Shown: in pieces, positions 1 through 9,786 of the stretch
How the letters are laid out: each line of letters starts with the position of its first letter
Position numbering within the stretch: the stretch's first letter is position 1
Origin: an uncultured Leptolyngbyaceae cyanobacterium
GTDB taxonomy: Bacteria > Cyanobacteriota > Cyanobacteriia > Leptolyngbyales > Leptolyngbyaceae
NCBI GenBank assembly: GCA_938023035.1
Contig: CALIDI010000049.1
Location: forward strand, 58,835 to 122,834
DNA: 64,000 nt
Direction of reading: 5' to 3'
Made by a program: the position numbers and the translations under genes
The notes under the pieces: generated by a model
What the model was told of the DNA's origin: nothing
Database searches by the model: none
The model's input: only the letters and a program-made list of their open reading frames with translations

Positions 1-3000
1 GTCAAGTGAGTGTACAGGCGGGCTGGCGTTACTATGACGGCGACCTAGCCGTTACCGAAGCCGTTACCCCCTCTCACTGGGTGCGTTGGCCCCTGAGCCA
101 AGTCAATGCACGCGATCACCACCCCTGGGCCAAGGGCGGCGTAGTGCGTTGGTTTACTCAAGTCCTCACGGTGCCTGCTGAGCGAGGAGGTCACCCCCTG
201 GCGGGGTTAAGCCTGCGGCTGGCACTGCTCTGGTGGGCCCAGGAAGCCCAGATTTATGTGAATGGTCAGCTTGTGCAAGAGGGAGATCTCTTTGATTGCC
301 AGCCTCGCATTCTCTTGAGCCGAGGGGTTCAGCCAGGAGAAACCTTTGCGATCGCCCTGCGGCTAGTCAGCCCCGGTCATGATGACGGTGCCTTGATGAA
401 ATCGCTCTGTCACTACGAAGCGCCTACTCCGGCCCATCCCCTGGAGCCTAGCTTTGTTGCCGATGAACTGGCCGTATTGCAAAGCTATTTAGCACAGTTT
501 GAAGCGGAAAAGCTGCCCCTGCTAGAAGCGGCGATCGCTCACCTAGACTGGTCAACCCTTACTGAGGCACAGTCCTTGGCAGCGTTTCACCAATCCCTAA
601 CTGACCTACGCCAGACCCTACACCCTCTGGCAACTCCAATCAAGCAACGGTGCATTCACCTCTTAGGTCATGCCCACTTGGATATGGCCTGGCTCTGGAC
701 ATTAGATGAAACCTGGAAAGCGGCAGAACGCACCTTTTCCTCGGTGCTCACCCTACAGCAGGAATTTCCCGATCTGACCTTTTGCCACTCTACCCCCGCC
801 CTCTATGAATGGATTGAGCAGCATCGCCCAGAACTATTTGCCGCCATTCAAACCCAAGTGAACCAGGGAAAATGGGAAGCCATTGGCGGGCTATGGGTTG
901 AGCCAGAGTTAAACCTCATCAGTGGCGAGGCAATCGCCCGACATATTCTCTACGGACAACGCTACTTTCAAGCAAAGTTCGGTGCTATTAGCCGCTTTGC
1001 CTGGTTACCTGACACCTTTGGCTTCCCCTGGCAATTGCCCCAACTCCTCCAACAGGGAGGCATCGACTACTTTGTCACCCAAAAACTGCGCTGGAACGAC
1101 ACAACCCAATTTCCCTACGAGTTGTTTGAGTGGCAGGCCCCCGATGGCACCCAAATCCTGAGCTTGATGTCGGCTCCCATCGGCGAGGGGATTGATCCTG
1201 TCAAAATGGCATCCTATGCCTGGCAATGGGAGCAAAAAACTGGTTTGCCGATTTCGCTATGGCTTCCCGGTGTCGGCGATCACGGCGGTGGCCCTACCCG
1301 CGACATGCTCCAGATCGCCCAGCGCTGGCAGCGATCGCCCTTCTTCCCGGAGTTGCGATTTACCACCGCCGCCGCCTACTTACAAGCACTTACGGCACAA
1401 GCGCTTACCACATCAGAGACTCCTGGGGTTTCTGCCATTGCCCCGGCATCCCCTGTTTCTCGCCCTCTGCCCATCTGGAATTCGGAACTCTATCTGGAAT
1501 TTCATCGCGGTTGCTATACCACCCATGCCGATCAAAAGCAGGCCAACCGCCGAGCCGAAGCTCTCCTTTACCAGGCAGAACTGTGGTCGGCGATCGCGAC
1601 GATTGCCACCGGGGCAACCTACCCCAAACAGACCCTGGAACAAGCCTGGAAGCACACCCTACTCAACCAGTTCCACGACATTTTGCCAGGTTCCTCCATT
1701 ACCAGCGTTTTTGTCGAAGCCAATGCGGCCTGGAAAACGGTAATCGCCTCCACAACCCAGGTTTTAAAGAACGCCCTGGAACAAATCGCTCACACCATTC
1801 AGCGACCAGCGGCTCCTTCTCCAGAAGCGATCGCCCTGATTGTTTTCAATGCCCTTAACTGGCCTCGTTCAGAGGTGGTTTGCTATCGGCTGCCTACCGC
1901 CATGACTGTGCAACAGGTCTACGACACTTCTGGGAAACCGCTCGCCTTTGCTCAAACCCAGCCCGATGAACTGCTGTTTATGGCCGCCGCCATTCCCTCA
2001 ATCGGGTATCGGGTCTTCTGGCTAGAGGGGCAACCCACACCCCCTTCCTTAACCTCCGTTGCAACAGCACCTCCCTACGTGTTAGAAAATGCCTTCCTTC
2101 GAGTCGAGGTAGATGCCGGGACGGGTAATTTGACCCGCCTCTTTGACAAACAACAACAATGGGAAGTTTTCAAAGGCGCAGGCAACCAACTCCAGGCTTT
2201 TATCGACAAAGGCCAATACTGGGATGCATGGAACATTGACCCCAACTATGCAGCCTACCCCCTCCCGCCGCTGGAGCTAAAAGCCATTGCCTGGGTCGAA
2301 CAGAATCCGCTGCGATCGCGGCTGCGGGTGACCCGCCAACTGAACCAGTCCACATTCGTCCAAGACTATGTGCTAGAAGCCCAATCCCCCCTGCTCAAAA
2401 TCGACACCCAAGTCACCTGGCAAGAAAATCATATCTTGGTCAAGGCCACCTTTCCCTTAAACCTAGAAGCCGACTTTGCAACCTACGAGATCCCCTGCGG
2501 TGCCATTCAACGCCCAGCCAATCCCCAAAGTGAGGCCGAAAAAGCCCAGTGGGAAGTACCAGCCCAGCACTGGGCCGACATCAGTGACGATCACCATGGA
2601 GTTAGCTTGCTAAATGACTGTAAATACGGCTATGACGCAACTTCTAGTCAGTTACGGCTAACGCTCCTGAGAGGAACGAACTGGCCCGACCCGGAGGCCG
2701 ACCGGGGTGTTCACCACTTTACCTATGCGCTTTACCCCCATAGGGGTAATTGGAAAACCGCCCAAACGACGCAACGAGGCTACGAACTTAACCTGCCCCT
2801 AGAAGTTGTCGCCGCTCCCCCAGAAGCCCTCTCAAGAGAAATCGCTTTGCCACCCGAACATTCATTGCTGGATTTAGGCAGTGATCACCTGGTACTCATG
2901 GCATTGAAGCAACTGGAAGAAACTGAGGGGTGGCTTCTACGCTGTTACGAGTGCCAGGGTGAAGCAACCCAGCTAGCGCTAGCCAAAAACCCGCTTCATC

Positions 3001-3125
3001 TTAAGGTACAAGAGTGGCTTAACCTGCTAGAGTGCCCAACTCGTTCTAGCGACTCTAGGGAAGAAAGCATTTTCATTCGCCCTTGGCAGGTCGCGAGCTT
3101 CCGACTCTCACCCGCGCCCGATTAG
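1..3125 (+). CDS. Alpha-mannosidase, GH38 family (5' partial)
   Basis: Glycoside hydrolase family 38 enzyme, expected to hydrolyse terminal alpha-mannosides. The frame is open to the left edge, with a possible GTG at base 6. Family members usually carry extra N-terminal residues, so the true start is probably upstream of the window. Counted from base 6, the motif GHAHLDMAW holds the metal-binding His222, His224 and Asp226 expected for GH38, and WLPDTFGF holds the predicted nucleophile Asp336. The all-beta C-terminal half follows from about residue 620. There is no signal peptide in the visible part, so it may be cytoplasmic. It runs convergently into psbN and their stop codons overlap by two bases. 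The substrate, for example storage polymer, glycolipid or N-glycan-like material, cannot be read from sequence. Confidence 0.93.
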   Translation, partial: QVSVQAGWRYYDGDLAVTEAVTPSHWVRWPLSQVNARDHHPWAKGGVVRWFTQVLTVPAERGGHPLAGLSLRLALLWWAQEAQIYVNGQLVQEGDLFDCQPRILLSRGVQPGETFAIALRLVSPGHDDGALMKSLCHYEAPTPAHPLEPSFVADELAVLQSYLAQFEAEKLPLLEAAIAHLDWSTLTEAQSLAAFHQSLTDLRQTLHPLATPIKQRCIHLLGHAHLDMAWLWTLDETWKAAERTFSSVLTLQQEFPDLTFCHSTPALYEWIEQHRPELFAAIQTQVNQGKWEAIGGLWVEPELNLISGEAIARHILYGQRYFQAKFGAISRFAWLPDTFGFPWQLPQLLQQGGIDYFVTQKLRWNDTTQFPYELFEWQAPDGTQILSLMSAPIGEGIDPVKMASYAWQWEQKTGLPISLWLPGVGDHGGGPTRDMLQIAQRWQRSPFFPELRFTTAAAYLQALTAQALTTSETPGVSAIAPASPVSRPLPIWNSELYLEFHRGCYTTHADQKQANRRAEALLYQAELWSAIATIATGATYPKQTLEQAWKHTLLNQFHDILPGSSITSVFVEANAAWKTVIASTTQVLKNALEQIAHTIQRPAAPSPEAIALIVFNALNWPRSEVVCYRLPTAMTVQQVYDTSGKPLAFAQTQPDELLFMAAAIPSIGYRVFWLEGQPTPPSLTSVATAPPYVLENAFLRVEVDAGTGNLTRLFDKQQQWEVFKGAGNQLQAFIDKGQYWDAWNIDPNYAAYPLPPLELKAIAWVEQNPLRSRLRVTRQLNQSTFVQDYVLEAQSPLLKIDTQVTWQENHILVKATFPLNLEADFATYEIPCGAIQRPANPQSEAEKAQWEVPAQHWADISDDHHGVSLLNDCKYGYDATSSQLRLTLLRGTNWPDPEADRGVHHFTYALYPHRGNWKTAQTTQRGYELNLPLEVVAAPPEALSREIALPPEHSLLDLGSDHLVLMALKQLEETEGWLLRCYECQGEATQLALAKNPLHLKVQEWLNLLECPTRSSDSREESIFIRPWQVASFRLSPAPD

Positions 3126-3253
3126 TCCTCGTGATCTTCAAAGGGATCGTTCAGATTTTTCGCCGGAGGACCAAAAGCCGTGTAGATGGCATAACCGGTA
3201 ATGCCCACCAGCACGGCACAGATAGAAATATTAAGAGCTATTGCAGGTTCCAT
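3122..3253 (-). CDS. psbN: PsbN, small membrane protein for photosystem II assembly
   Basis: A 43-residue protein beginning [18 protein letters not shown], with one N-terminal membrane helix and the typical C-terminal stretch [18 protein letters not shown]. PsbN is needed for assembly and repair of photosystem II and is not a permanent subunit. It lies opposite and upstream of psbH, the conserved arrangement in cyanobacteria and plastids. Its TAA overlaps the TAG of the alpha-mannosidase gene arriving from the other side. The divergent promoters of psbN and psbH must both lie within the 84 bases between them. Confidence 0.97.
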   Translation of the reverse strand: MEPAIALNISICAVLVGITGYAIYTAFGPPAKNLNDPFEDHED

Positions 3254-3285
3254 AGGTGCGATAAAAATTATGAGTACGTTACCCC

Positions 3286-3291
3286 TATAAT
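3286..3291 (+). promoter_or_regulatory. -10 box of the psbH promoter
   Basis: A perfect TATAAT lies 46 bases before the psbH start. No good -35 box is seen at 17 bases spacing, which is common for regulated cyanobacterial photosystem promoters. Confidence 0.5.
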
Positions 3292-3337
3292 GTTACAAAG
3301 CATCAACATTTCTGTCGAGATTGGAGTAGGTGACTTC

Positions 3338-3532
3338 ATGGCACAGCGGACTCGGTTAGGAGATATCCTTCGCCCCCTCAATTCTGAATACGGTAAGGTC
3401 GTTCCCGGCTGGGGAACGACGCCTTTAATGGCTGTCTTCATGGGCCTGTTTTTGGTCTTTTTGCTCATTATTCTGCAAATTTATAATTCTTCTATCCTCC
3501 TAAACGACTTCACAGTGACTTGGGGCGGTTGA
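3338..3532 (+). CDS. psbH: Photosystem II protein PsbH
   Basis: A 64-residue thylakoid membrane protein. It starts [19 protein letters not shown], followed by the cytoplasmic segment ending PGWGTTPLM and one membrane helix (about residues 28-50). PsbH is a small core subunit of photosystem II that helps bind CP47 and affects QA-QB electron transfer and bicarbonate binding. A longer reading from base 3083 exists, but the ATG at 3338 gives the standard family N-terminus. A strong intrinsic terminator follows 33 bases after the stop, so psbH is probably monocistronic. Confidence 0.98.
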   Translation: MAQRTRLGDILRPLNSEYGKVVPGWGTTPLMAVFMGLFLVFLLIILQIYNSSILLNDFTVTWGG

Positions 3533-3565
3533 GTTTTTGGTTGAATGGTGATTTACCTCGTTCTT

Positions 3566-3587
3566 CCCGGCTTGCCCGGGTTTTTTT
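3566..3587 (+). terminator. Intrinsic terminator of psbH
   Basis: Stem CCCGG (3566-3570) with CCGGG (3576-3580), loop CTTGC, followed directly by seven T. It lies 33 bases after the psbH stop. Confidence 0.88.
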
Positions 3588-3837
3588 AGTGCTTATTTAC
3601 GCCCTGGCAATACACACTCAGATTAGGACAGCATTGAGTGTTGCTCCCTTTGTAATATGAGCTAGATCTTTCTATTGCCCAAATGTCTTAACCTATTCGC
3701 GTCGTACCATCGCAGCAATGGCTCTGGTTTGGCATTGGTTGGCGTTGAGCCATCTTCTGATGAATTCGTCTGATCAAAGCGCTGAGTTAGGATGTAGGGT
3801 AGAGGCAGTTACTTGTGCGATCGCAGGAGACAGCACC

Positions 3838-4188
3838 GTGAACTTTTTTGGAATTGGCTTACCAGAAATGGTTCTCATTTTGGTCGTAGCGCTACTCATT
3901 TTTGGCCCGAAAAAGCTGCCAGAAATTGGCAAAAGCTTAGGTAAAGCCATTCGTAGCTTCCAGGAAGCATCAAAGGAGTTTGAAGAAGAATTTAAGCGCG
4001 AGGCCGAGCGCATCGAGAAAACCGTCAAGGATGAGCCGATGCAGGCAACCCTGGAAAAACCGGCCCAACCTGTTTTAGCGGCAAGTGCGAGCGACGCGAT
4101 TACCCCCGACCTGTCCCAATCAGAAAATGCGGCAGAACCCCAATTGACTGACTCCCTTACAGAATCCAGTGAGGCTACCCATTCCTAA
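3838..4188 (+). CDS. tatA: Sec-independent translocase subunit TatA/Hcf106 family
   Basis: Twin-arginine translocation subunit that forms the pore moving folded proteins across thylakoid or plasma membranes. The 116 residues show the family order: N-terminal FFGIGLPEMVLILVV membrane helix, the hinge FGPKKLPEIGK, an amphipathic helix (SFQEASKEFEEEFKREAERIE), then an acidic unstructured tail. The GTG start at 3838 is chosen because AGGAG lies just upstream and because it gives the usual short N-terminus. The ATG at 3718 would add 40 unrelated residues. TatA and TatB functions are not separated in cyanobacteria, so tatA is a family label. It is alone, without tatC nearby. Confidence 0.9.
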   Translation: MNFFGIGLPEMVLILVVALLIFGPKKLPEIGKSLGKAIRSFQEASKEFEEEFKREAERIEKTVKDEPMQATLEKPAQPVLAASASDAITPDLSQSENAAEPQLTDSLTESSEATHS

Positions 4189-4227
4189 TTTAGACCGCAG
4201 TTCAGGGAACATGAAACCCAGTCGCAC

Positions 4228-4253
4228 TCAGAATTTTTCATGTTGCATTCTGA
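4228..4253. terminator. Weak hairpin between convergent genes
   Basis: TCAGAAT (4228-4234) pairs with ATTCTGA (4247-4253) across a 12-base loop. It lies between the convergent tatA and histidine-kinase genes and could serve as a shared 3' end. The stem is only 7 bp and has no clean T-run, so this is tentative. Confidence 0.25.
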
Positions 4254-4273
4254 ATTCCGCGTAGCACTGCACG

Positions 4274-5389
4274 CTATTCCAGGATCGGAATCGTGAAGTA
4301 GACCATGGTTCCGACTCCCATCTGAGATTGCATCCAAATGCGGCCACCATGATGTTAAACAATTTTTCGACAGGTGGCCAAACCAATGCCCGTACCAGGA
4401 TAGTTTTTGGCAGACTCAGTGCGCTGAAAGATTTCAAAAACCCGTTCAATGTTATGGGCTTCAATTCCAATGCCGTTGTCACTCACCTCAAACAACCAGT
4501 AGTGGGTTTGTAGTGTGGCTGAAATTTTTACCTGTGGAGTTATATCTGGTCGTACAAATTTAATCGCATTGCTAATTAAATTTTGGAACAGTTGAATCAA
4601 TTGGGGCTCGTTTCCCATAATCTGTGGAAGGTTATCATAGGTTAAGACCGCTTGCTTTTTCGTGATCGCACTTTGGAGATCACTGCTGACCTGGTGTAAC
4701 AATCGATTACAGTCAACCGGTTGAAGCTCTTGGTAGTCTCCCCCAACGCGGGCATAAACTAGCAAGTCTTGAATCAGGCACTGTATTCGACTACCGGAAT
4801 CATGAATTCGATGCAGATACTCTCGAATCGTTACATCGGGATAATCTTGATACCTTGCCTGAATTAACTGAGTAAATCCGGTAATACTTTGTAAAGGCTG
4901 CTGCAAGTCGTGGGAGACGATATAGGCAAATTGTTCCAGATCTCGATTTGAACGAGTCAGCTCATGGTTTTGCACGACCAGTTGCTGTTGCAGTCTTTGA
5001 ATCCGCAATTGATGTTCAATTCGAGCCAAAACTTCAATTTCTTGGAAGGGCTTGGTCACATAGTCCACCCCCCCAACAGAAAAAGCTTTCACTTTATCTA
5101 ACGCATCATCCAGCGCGCTGATAAAAATAACAGGAACTTCAGAGGTTGTTGGATTCGCTTTTAAGTGCTGACAAACGGCGTAACCATCCATTTCAGGCAT
5201 TTTAATATCTAGCAGAATCAAGTCAGGTAAGACAATTTGAGCGGAGGCGATCGCCCGCTGGCCGGTTAAAGCCTTACGGACTTCAAAGCCTTGCCTGGTT
5301 AACATTGCTGACAGCACCCGCAAATTATCTGGGGTGTCGTCCACCAGTAAAATGCCGCCTTGCAATGGACTCGCTAATTGGTCAGTCAT
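4274..5389 (-). pseudogene. Response regulator-histidine kinase fusion with in-frame stop
   Basis: The protein has a receiver domain (residues about 12-128, phospho-acceptor Asp61 in LILLDIKMPEMDG), a short coiled coil, a HisKA domain (His160 in YIVSHDLQQPL) and a HATPase_c domain (N box NLISNAIKF, DNGIGI, GTGIGLA). Such REC-HK fusions are common in cyanobacteria. Translation stops at TAA (4355-4357) after GIGLATCRKIV. The same frame then continues for 26 codons with the expected kinase C-terminus, HHGGRIW to VYFTIPILE, ending at TAG (4274). Family members usually have Glu (GAA) at the stop position, so this looks like one GAA-to-TAA change. The 344-residue product lacks the last beta strands of the ATPase fold. 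It may be inactive or read through, or the base may be a sequencing error. Start: ATG preceded by AAAGGA. Confidence 0.8.
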
Positions 5390-5683
5390 ATTTCATCCTT
5401 TAGAGAATCGCCAGGGGTTACCCAAACACCTGACGAAAAAGTTTTAGGGGCGCTGTCACCATCACTTCAGCCAGACAGCGTGGGGAAGGGGGAAATGGGT
5501 GGGGGCGGCACCCCGTCCTAACTAAACTGAACTGAACGATGGCGATCAAACCTCTCAGCCGATTAGTCGGATGAAGCATAGAAAGGGTTAGCGCAGCGTC
5601 ACCGACGCCGACAAGATGGATTTAGTTGTAAAGACCTGATTTGACCAGTGCATGTCCTTCTCTAGCTAGCCGTTTCACTGGTT

Positions 5684-8600
5684 CTACATTAAGCCAGATT
5701 GAGCTACCTGCACTAAGTGGATAATTTCATCAAACTGAAAGTTTTCAACCCAGTTGGTGAGGGCTTCTGCCAGAGAAGCCTGGGCTTCAGGAATTTGTTC
5801 AATTAGCTGACGAATTGGATCATCTGAACCTATGAGAGCAAACTGGTACATTTGCTGTACCCAGTCAGTTGGCATCTGCATTAGATCAGCGGCCAAATCG
5901 CGCAGCGTGAAAGCTGTCTCAACCTGACTATTGCGGAGGTCACCCCTTTCAGACTGGCTATAGAGATAACGTACCCCCAAATGCTCAGCTAATTTAAGCA
6001 ACAGCGTATTTTCTTCAACCGGTTTAGATAAAAAATCATCACAACCAATAGCGACTGCATCCGCCTTCGTCTCTTCGAAGACGCTCGCAGTCAAAGCGAT
6101 AATTTTAGTGGGGGAAAAAGATTCAGAGGGGCGCCCAGAGTTTGCTCTGTTGGCCTGGTGTAGTTGCCGATCCCGCTCAATTCTGCGAATTCTGCAAGTT
6201 GCCTCAACCCCATCCATCACAGGCATGCGGATATCCATCAAAACGAGTTGGGGATGCCATTGTTCCCACAGTGAGACGCCCATTTGGCCATTAGCAGCTA
6301 CGCGCACCTCAAACCCTAGGGGAACTAGTAATTTCACTAGAAACTCGCTGTTTTCTTTCTTATCCTCAACAATTAAAATACGGTAGGTTGGTTGACCCGG
6401 GGCTAGGGCAATCACATGCTTGGGTGTTGCTGCTGGTATCGCCTCGGCGGCGGCCCTTCCAACCTGAATGTGGAATTTGAACAGGCTTCCCTGGGAAAGC
6501 ACACTCTGAACCGTGATCTCCCCTCCCATCAGTTGAACAAACTTGCGGCTAATCGCTAAACCTAAGCCGGTACCTTCGTTCGTCTGCTGCCCTGCTCGCG
6601 CTTGGGAGAACGGTTGAAACAACTGGCCAATCTCCTCTGGAGCAATCCCTGGCCCGGTATCTTCTACTTCAAAAATCAGTGTGATCAAGGGGATAGATGG
6701 ATCCAGTGGGGGTACGTCTCCTGGTTCAGGGTGATTGCGATCAGTTGCTTGAGTCACGTCCAGAGCCGGAGAGGATGGCTCTTGCCCAGGGTGACTGATC
6801 TGGCCCGACTGCAAATCATCCACTTTGACCCGCAGCGTCACCCTGCCCCTCTCGGTAAACTTGATGGCATTGCCAACTAGATTCAGTAATACCTGCCGCA
6901 GTTTCCCTTCATCGGTTTGAATGTATCGGGGTAAATCCGGTGCGCATTCAACTGCCAATGTAAGCTGTTTTGCACTTGCCTTAATCTGTAGCATTGCTTC
7001 CAAGTGATTCAACAAATGGTACAGATCAAAGCGCGTTGGGTTGAGACGGATGCGCCCAGCCTCGATCTTAGACATTTCGAGGACATCGTTAATCAATTCC
7101 AATAAGTGTTGGCCACTGCGATTGATAATTTTTAGATAATTTTGATGTTCTGGAGCTAGCGTTTGATCATGGCTCATCACCTGGGTGAAACCGAGAATGG
7201 CATTCAGCGGAGTTCGCAATTCATGGCTCATGTGAGCCAAAAATTTACTTTTGGCGCGATTCGCTTTTTCGCTCCGGGCGGCTTCTCGGATGGCTACTTC
7301 CTTGGCAGTTTGCAGTTCAACTTCTACCTGTTTCCACTCCGTAATTTCTTCGAGCATGAGTAAAAAGCTATCAGGCCGAACGGGGCCTTCTGTGTTTTTA
7401 TTTAGCGTGCGATAGATCAGGGGTTGAAAGATCAGGTCATACCAGCGATCGCCCTGTTGTAGATTGTCATGCTTAACAGAAGTTCCGGCCTTGAGGCAGG
7501 CCATAGTGGCGCGCCATTGCTCCAGGCTAAGCCAACCAGGAACCATCGAGGCGCTGAGATTGGTTCCGACTTCGACCTGTAGCGTACTCCCAGCCACTGG
7601 GTTGCAAAACCACACACTGCCATCGAATTCAGCGGCGAGCAAACCAATGGAAAGCGTTCGGGCAATAGCAATTTGCATCGACTGCGATCGCCCCAATTGT
7701 TCTGCCAGGGCTGCTAATTGTGCCACCCGCGAGACGGCATCCTGGGGCTGCTGAAGTTGCGGCTTTTGGGTAAGCAGCAGGGCAGGATCCGATTCAATCG
7801 CGTCAATGATCAAATCCTGACGATAGTATTGCCAGAGTCGAGTCACCTGTTGCCGGAGCAGGTAGTCTTCACGAAAGCGATCGCTGATTGCAAACGTGAC
7901 GGCGGTCGTAATAAATACCGCAATCGGTGCCGCAGTGGGCAACCAGTAATTAGCCCGAAATAAGATGATGCTAAGGAATCCCCAACCGCAGCACAGACCT
8001 ACGATTGCGATTAGCTGCTGCCGCGTGCTCCAACCCGACATCAACCAGCTCAAGCCCGGTGCACTCAAAAGAATTCCTAACCACAGCTCTTTTCCTTGCA
8101 GCGGTTGCAGCGCATTGTGCTGCAATAGGTTTTGGATAACCGTCGCATGAAGATGCAACCCACTACTGGGTGGATTTCGGTTAAAGGGGGTCACCAAAGG
8201 ATCAAGGCCCGTTGCCGTGACCCCAAGTAGGATGATTTTGTTACGAAAGGTCTGGGCGGGAACCTGCCCCTTCAGCACATCAACCAATGAATAAGCGCGA
8301 AAGTTAGCCATTGGCCCCGTCCAATTTAGCCAAAGAGGCCGATCTAAATCAGGGAGCGCAACTAGCTGCTGGGTTAGACCATAGACTTGCAGGGCCGCTA
8401 CACTCAAGGCTGGCTGGCCAGCCACCTGTAAGTTAACCTGGCGCACTAAACCATCCGCATCTTCTTGCTTGAGGACGTGGCCGGTGGCGATCGCCGCTGC
8501 CGCTAGCTCTGGGACGGGCATCAATAGTGCGCCTGTTTTATCCCAGGCTTGAGCTAAAACCACATGCCCCTGTTTTGCCATTGCTTCTGCCAGTTGAGTG

Positions 8601-8923
8601 TCTTCTGGGCTAGGTTCTGACCAGATTAGGTTGACGACCACCACACTTGGCTCGGCTTCTGCCTTTGCCAAAATGTTGAACAGTTGGGTGTAATATCGCC
8701 GTGATAAGGGAAAGCGCCCTAGTTGCTGCAAACTGGCATCATCCACTGCAATAATCGCCAATCGATCATCTAGGGCCTTAGAGCCGCAAAGGTTAAATAA
8801 TTGGTAGTAGGTAATTTGCTCTAAGGACTGAAACGCATTCAACCGCAACAGTAGGGCGATCGCCACAGCCGTCAAAGTCCCTGGAAGCAACCGCCAAACA
8901 TACTTGCGAAGGTGCCAATTCAT
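5684..8923 (-). CDS. CHASE2-sensor hybrid histidine kinase with receiver domain
   Basis: A 1079-residue membrane sensor kinase. Order: N-terminal membrane helix (about 11-28), extracytoplasmic CHASE2 domain (about 30-275), a cluster of membrane helices (about 280-345), a PAS-like segment (about 420-530), HisKA (His567 in FLAHMSHELRTPLNAI), HATPase_c (NLVGNAIKF, DTGPGI, GTGLGLAIS) and a C-terminal receiver domain (Asp897 in LVLMDIRMPVMDG). A short helical tail follows the receiver and could be a degraded Hpt-like module. The start ATG overlaps the stop of the FecR-domain gene by four bases (ATGA), so the two are translationally coupled. The ligand of CHASE2 is unknown. The kinase probably acts with the FecR protein as envelope sensor. 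Confidence 0.93.
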   Translation of the reverse strand: MNWHLRKYVWRLLPGTLTAVAIALLLRLNAFQSLEQITYYQLFNLCGSKALDDRLAIIAVDDASLQQLGRFPLSRRYYTQLFNILAKAEAEPSVVVVNLIWSEPSPEDTQLAEAMAKQGHVVLAQAWDKTGALLMPVPELAAAAIATGHVLKQEDADGLVRQVNLQVAGQPALSVAALQVYGLTQQLVALPDLDRPLWLNWTGPMANFRAYSLVDVLKGQVPAQTFRNKIILLGVTATGLDPLVTPFNRNPPSSGLHLHATVIQNLLQHNALQPLQGKELWLGILLSAPGLSWLMSGWSTRQQLIAIVGLCCGWGFLSIILFRANYWLPTAAPIAVFITTAVTFAISDRFREDYLLRQQVTRLWQYYRQDLIIDAIESDPALLLTQKPQLQQPQDAVSRVAQLAALAEQLGRSQSMQIAIARTLSIGLLAAEFDGSVWFCNPVAGSTLQVEVGTNLSASMVPGWLSLEQWRATMACLKAGTSVKHDNLQQGDRWYDLIFQPLIYRTLNKNTEGPVRPDSFLLMLEEITEWKQVEVELQTAKEVAIREAARSEKANRAKSKFLAHMSHELRTPLNAILGFTQVMSHDQTLAPEHQNYLKIINRSGQHLLELINDVLEMSKIEAGRIRLNPTRFDLYHLLNHLEAMLQIKASAKQLTLAVECAPDLPRYIQTDEGKLRQVLLNLVGNAIKFTERGRVTLRVKVDDLQSGQISHPGQEPSSPALDVTQATDRNHPEPGDVPPLDPSIPLITLIFEVEDTGPGIAPEEIGQLFQPFSQARAGQQTNEGTGLGLAISRKFVQLMGGEITVQSVLSQGSLFKFHIQVGRAAAEAIPAATPKHVIALAPGQPTYRILIVEDKKENSEFLVKLLVPLGFEVRVAANGQMGVSLWEQWHPQLVLMDIRMPVMDGVEATCRIRRIERDRQLHQANRANSGRPSESFSPTKIIALTASVFEETKADAVAIGCDDFLSKPVEENTLLLKLAEHLGVRYLYSQSERGDLRNSQVETAFTLRDLAADLMQMPTDWVQQMYQFALIGSDDPIRQLIEQIPEAQASLAEALTNWVENFQFDEIIHLVQVAQSGLM

Positions 8924-9786
8924 AAGCGAATGAACAGTTTATGGACCTGGCGTCGGCCTAGGGGCGTAATGACGGTAACCTCAAGCGTTTGAGTCGAAAG
9001 TGCTGGCAAGGGCACACTAAACCGTCCATTCGGATCAGTGACTTGAGGCTTTCCTTCCACAAGCACTATATTAACCGGATCGACCTGGCCCGCAATTTGG
9101 ACGCTGCGAATCCCTGCGTGAATCAGCGGCTTGATTTCATATTTCAGGTCGGTGTTATCTTTGAGCGGCACCGGCGGCGAAGGTGGTTTTCCTGGAATCA
9201 CAAAATTTTGAAACCCGCCCCGCACCAGCACCGATTTTCCTCGGGCCGTACTGATGACCGCACCACTTAAGGTGGCGAGTCCTGTCTTCCCATCCGATTG
9301 CACAGTTATACCAAAGGTCGTCCCCCTGACGGCACTGACCCCTGCTGGCGTATGGATTTCGAGATAAGAGCCAGGGTGGGTGAAGCGGCGTAATTGTAAA
9401 CGTACCTGGCCATAGGGCACCTCTAGAGACGTTGTACGGCCATTGTCAGGCGCAAACCCCATCGCCCGAACTCGGACTTGAGTATTTTCTGAAACCTGGA
9501 TGAAGCCGATGCCGGTATCTACCAACAACTCTGCGGCTGAACGACTGCCCGTTGCCACGCCATCGCCCACGGCTTGCAGGCGATCGCCCCTGACAACAGG
9601 GCGCGACGTTCCTCTACTTTGAAAAGTCACCTGCCCCGAATTTTGTTGAACAATTAATGATCGCTCAACCCGCACAGTGACCGAACGGGGGTGGGTGATA
9701 GCCGCTTGACCTAGAACCAAGAACAGAAACGTAAATGCACCAATCAGAAAAATGTGATGTTTCAGAAAAAACCGACCTAATCTCAT
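8920..9786 (-). CDS. FecR domain-containing secreted or membrane-anchored protein
   Basis: A 288-residue protein read from the ATG at 9786 (MRLGRFFLKHHIFLIGAF), which gives a typical hydrophobic signal segment (about 10-28). A further in-frame start at 9924 would add 46 residues that do not look like a signal sequence. The middle holds a FecR-like beta domain: AAELLVDTGIGFIQVSENTQVRVR, then the hallmark GVSAVRGTTFGI. The C-terminal part looks like an Ig-like or carboxypeptidase-regulatory fold (VLVEGKPQVTDPNGRFSVPLP). FecR-CHASE2 kinase pairs are a known association in cyanobacteria. Here the stop overlaps the kinase start, pointing to a shared envelope-sensing role. Confidence 0.85.
   Translation of the reverse strand: MRLGRFFLKHHIFLIGAFTFLFLVLGQAAITHPRSVTVRVERSLIVQQNSGQVTFQSRGTSRPVVRGDRLQAVGDGVATGSRSAAELLVDTGIGFIQVSENTQVRVRAMGFAPDNGRTTSLEVPYGQVRLQLRRFTHPGSYLEIHTPAGVSAVRGTTFGITVQSDGKTGLATLSGAVISTARGKSVLVRGGFQNFVIPGKPPSPPVPLKDNTDLKYEIKPLIHAGIRSVQIAGQVDPVNIVLVEGKPQVTDPNGRFSVPLPALSTQTLEVTVITPLGRRQVHKLFIRL

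Noticed and set aside
922..1858. Several ORFs inside the alpha-mannosidase gene
   Set aside because: Shadow frames of a clear GH38 coding sequence.
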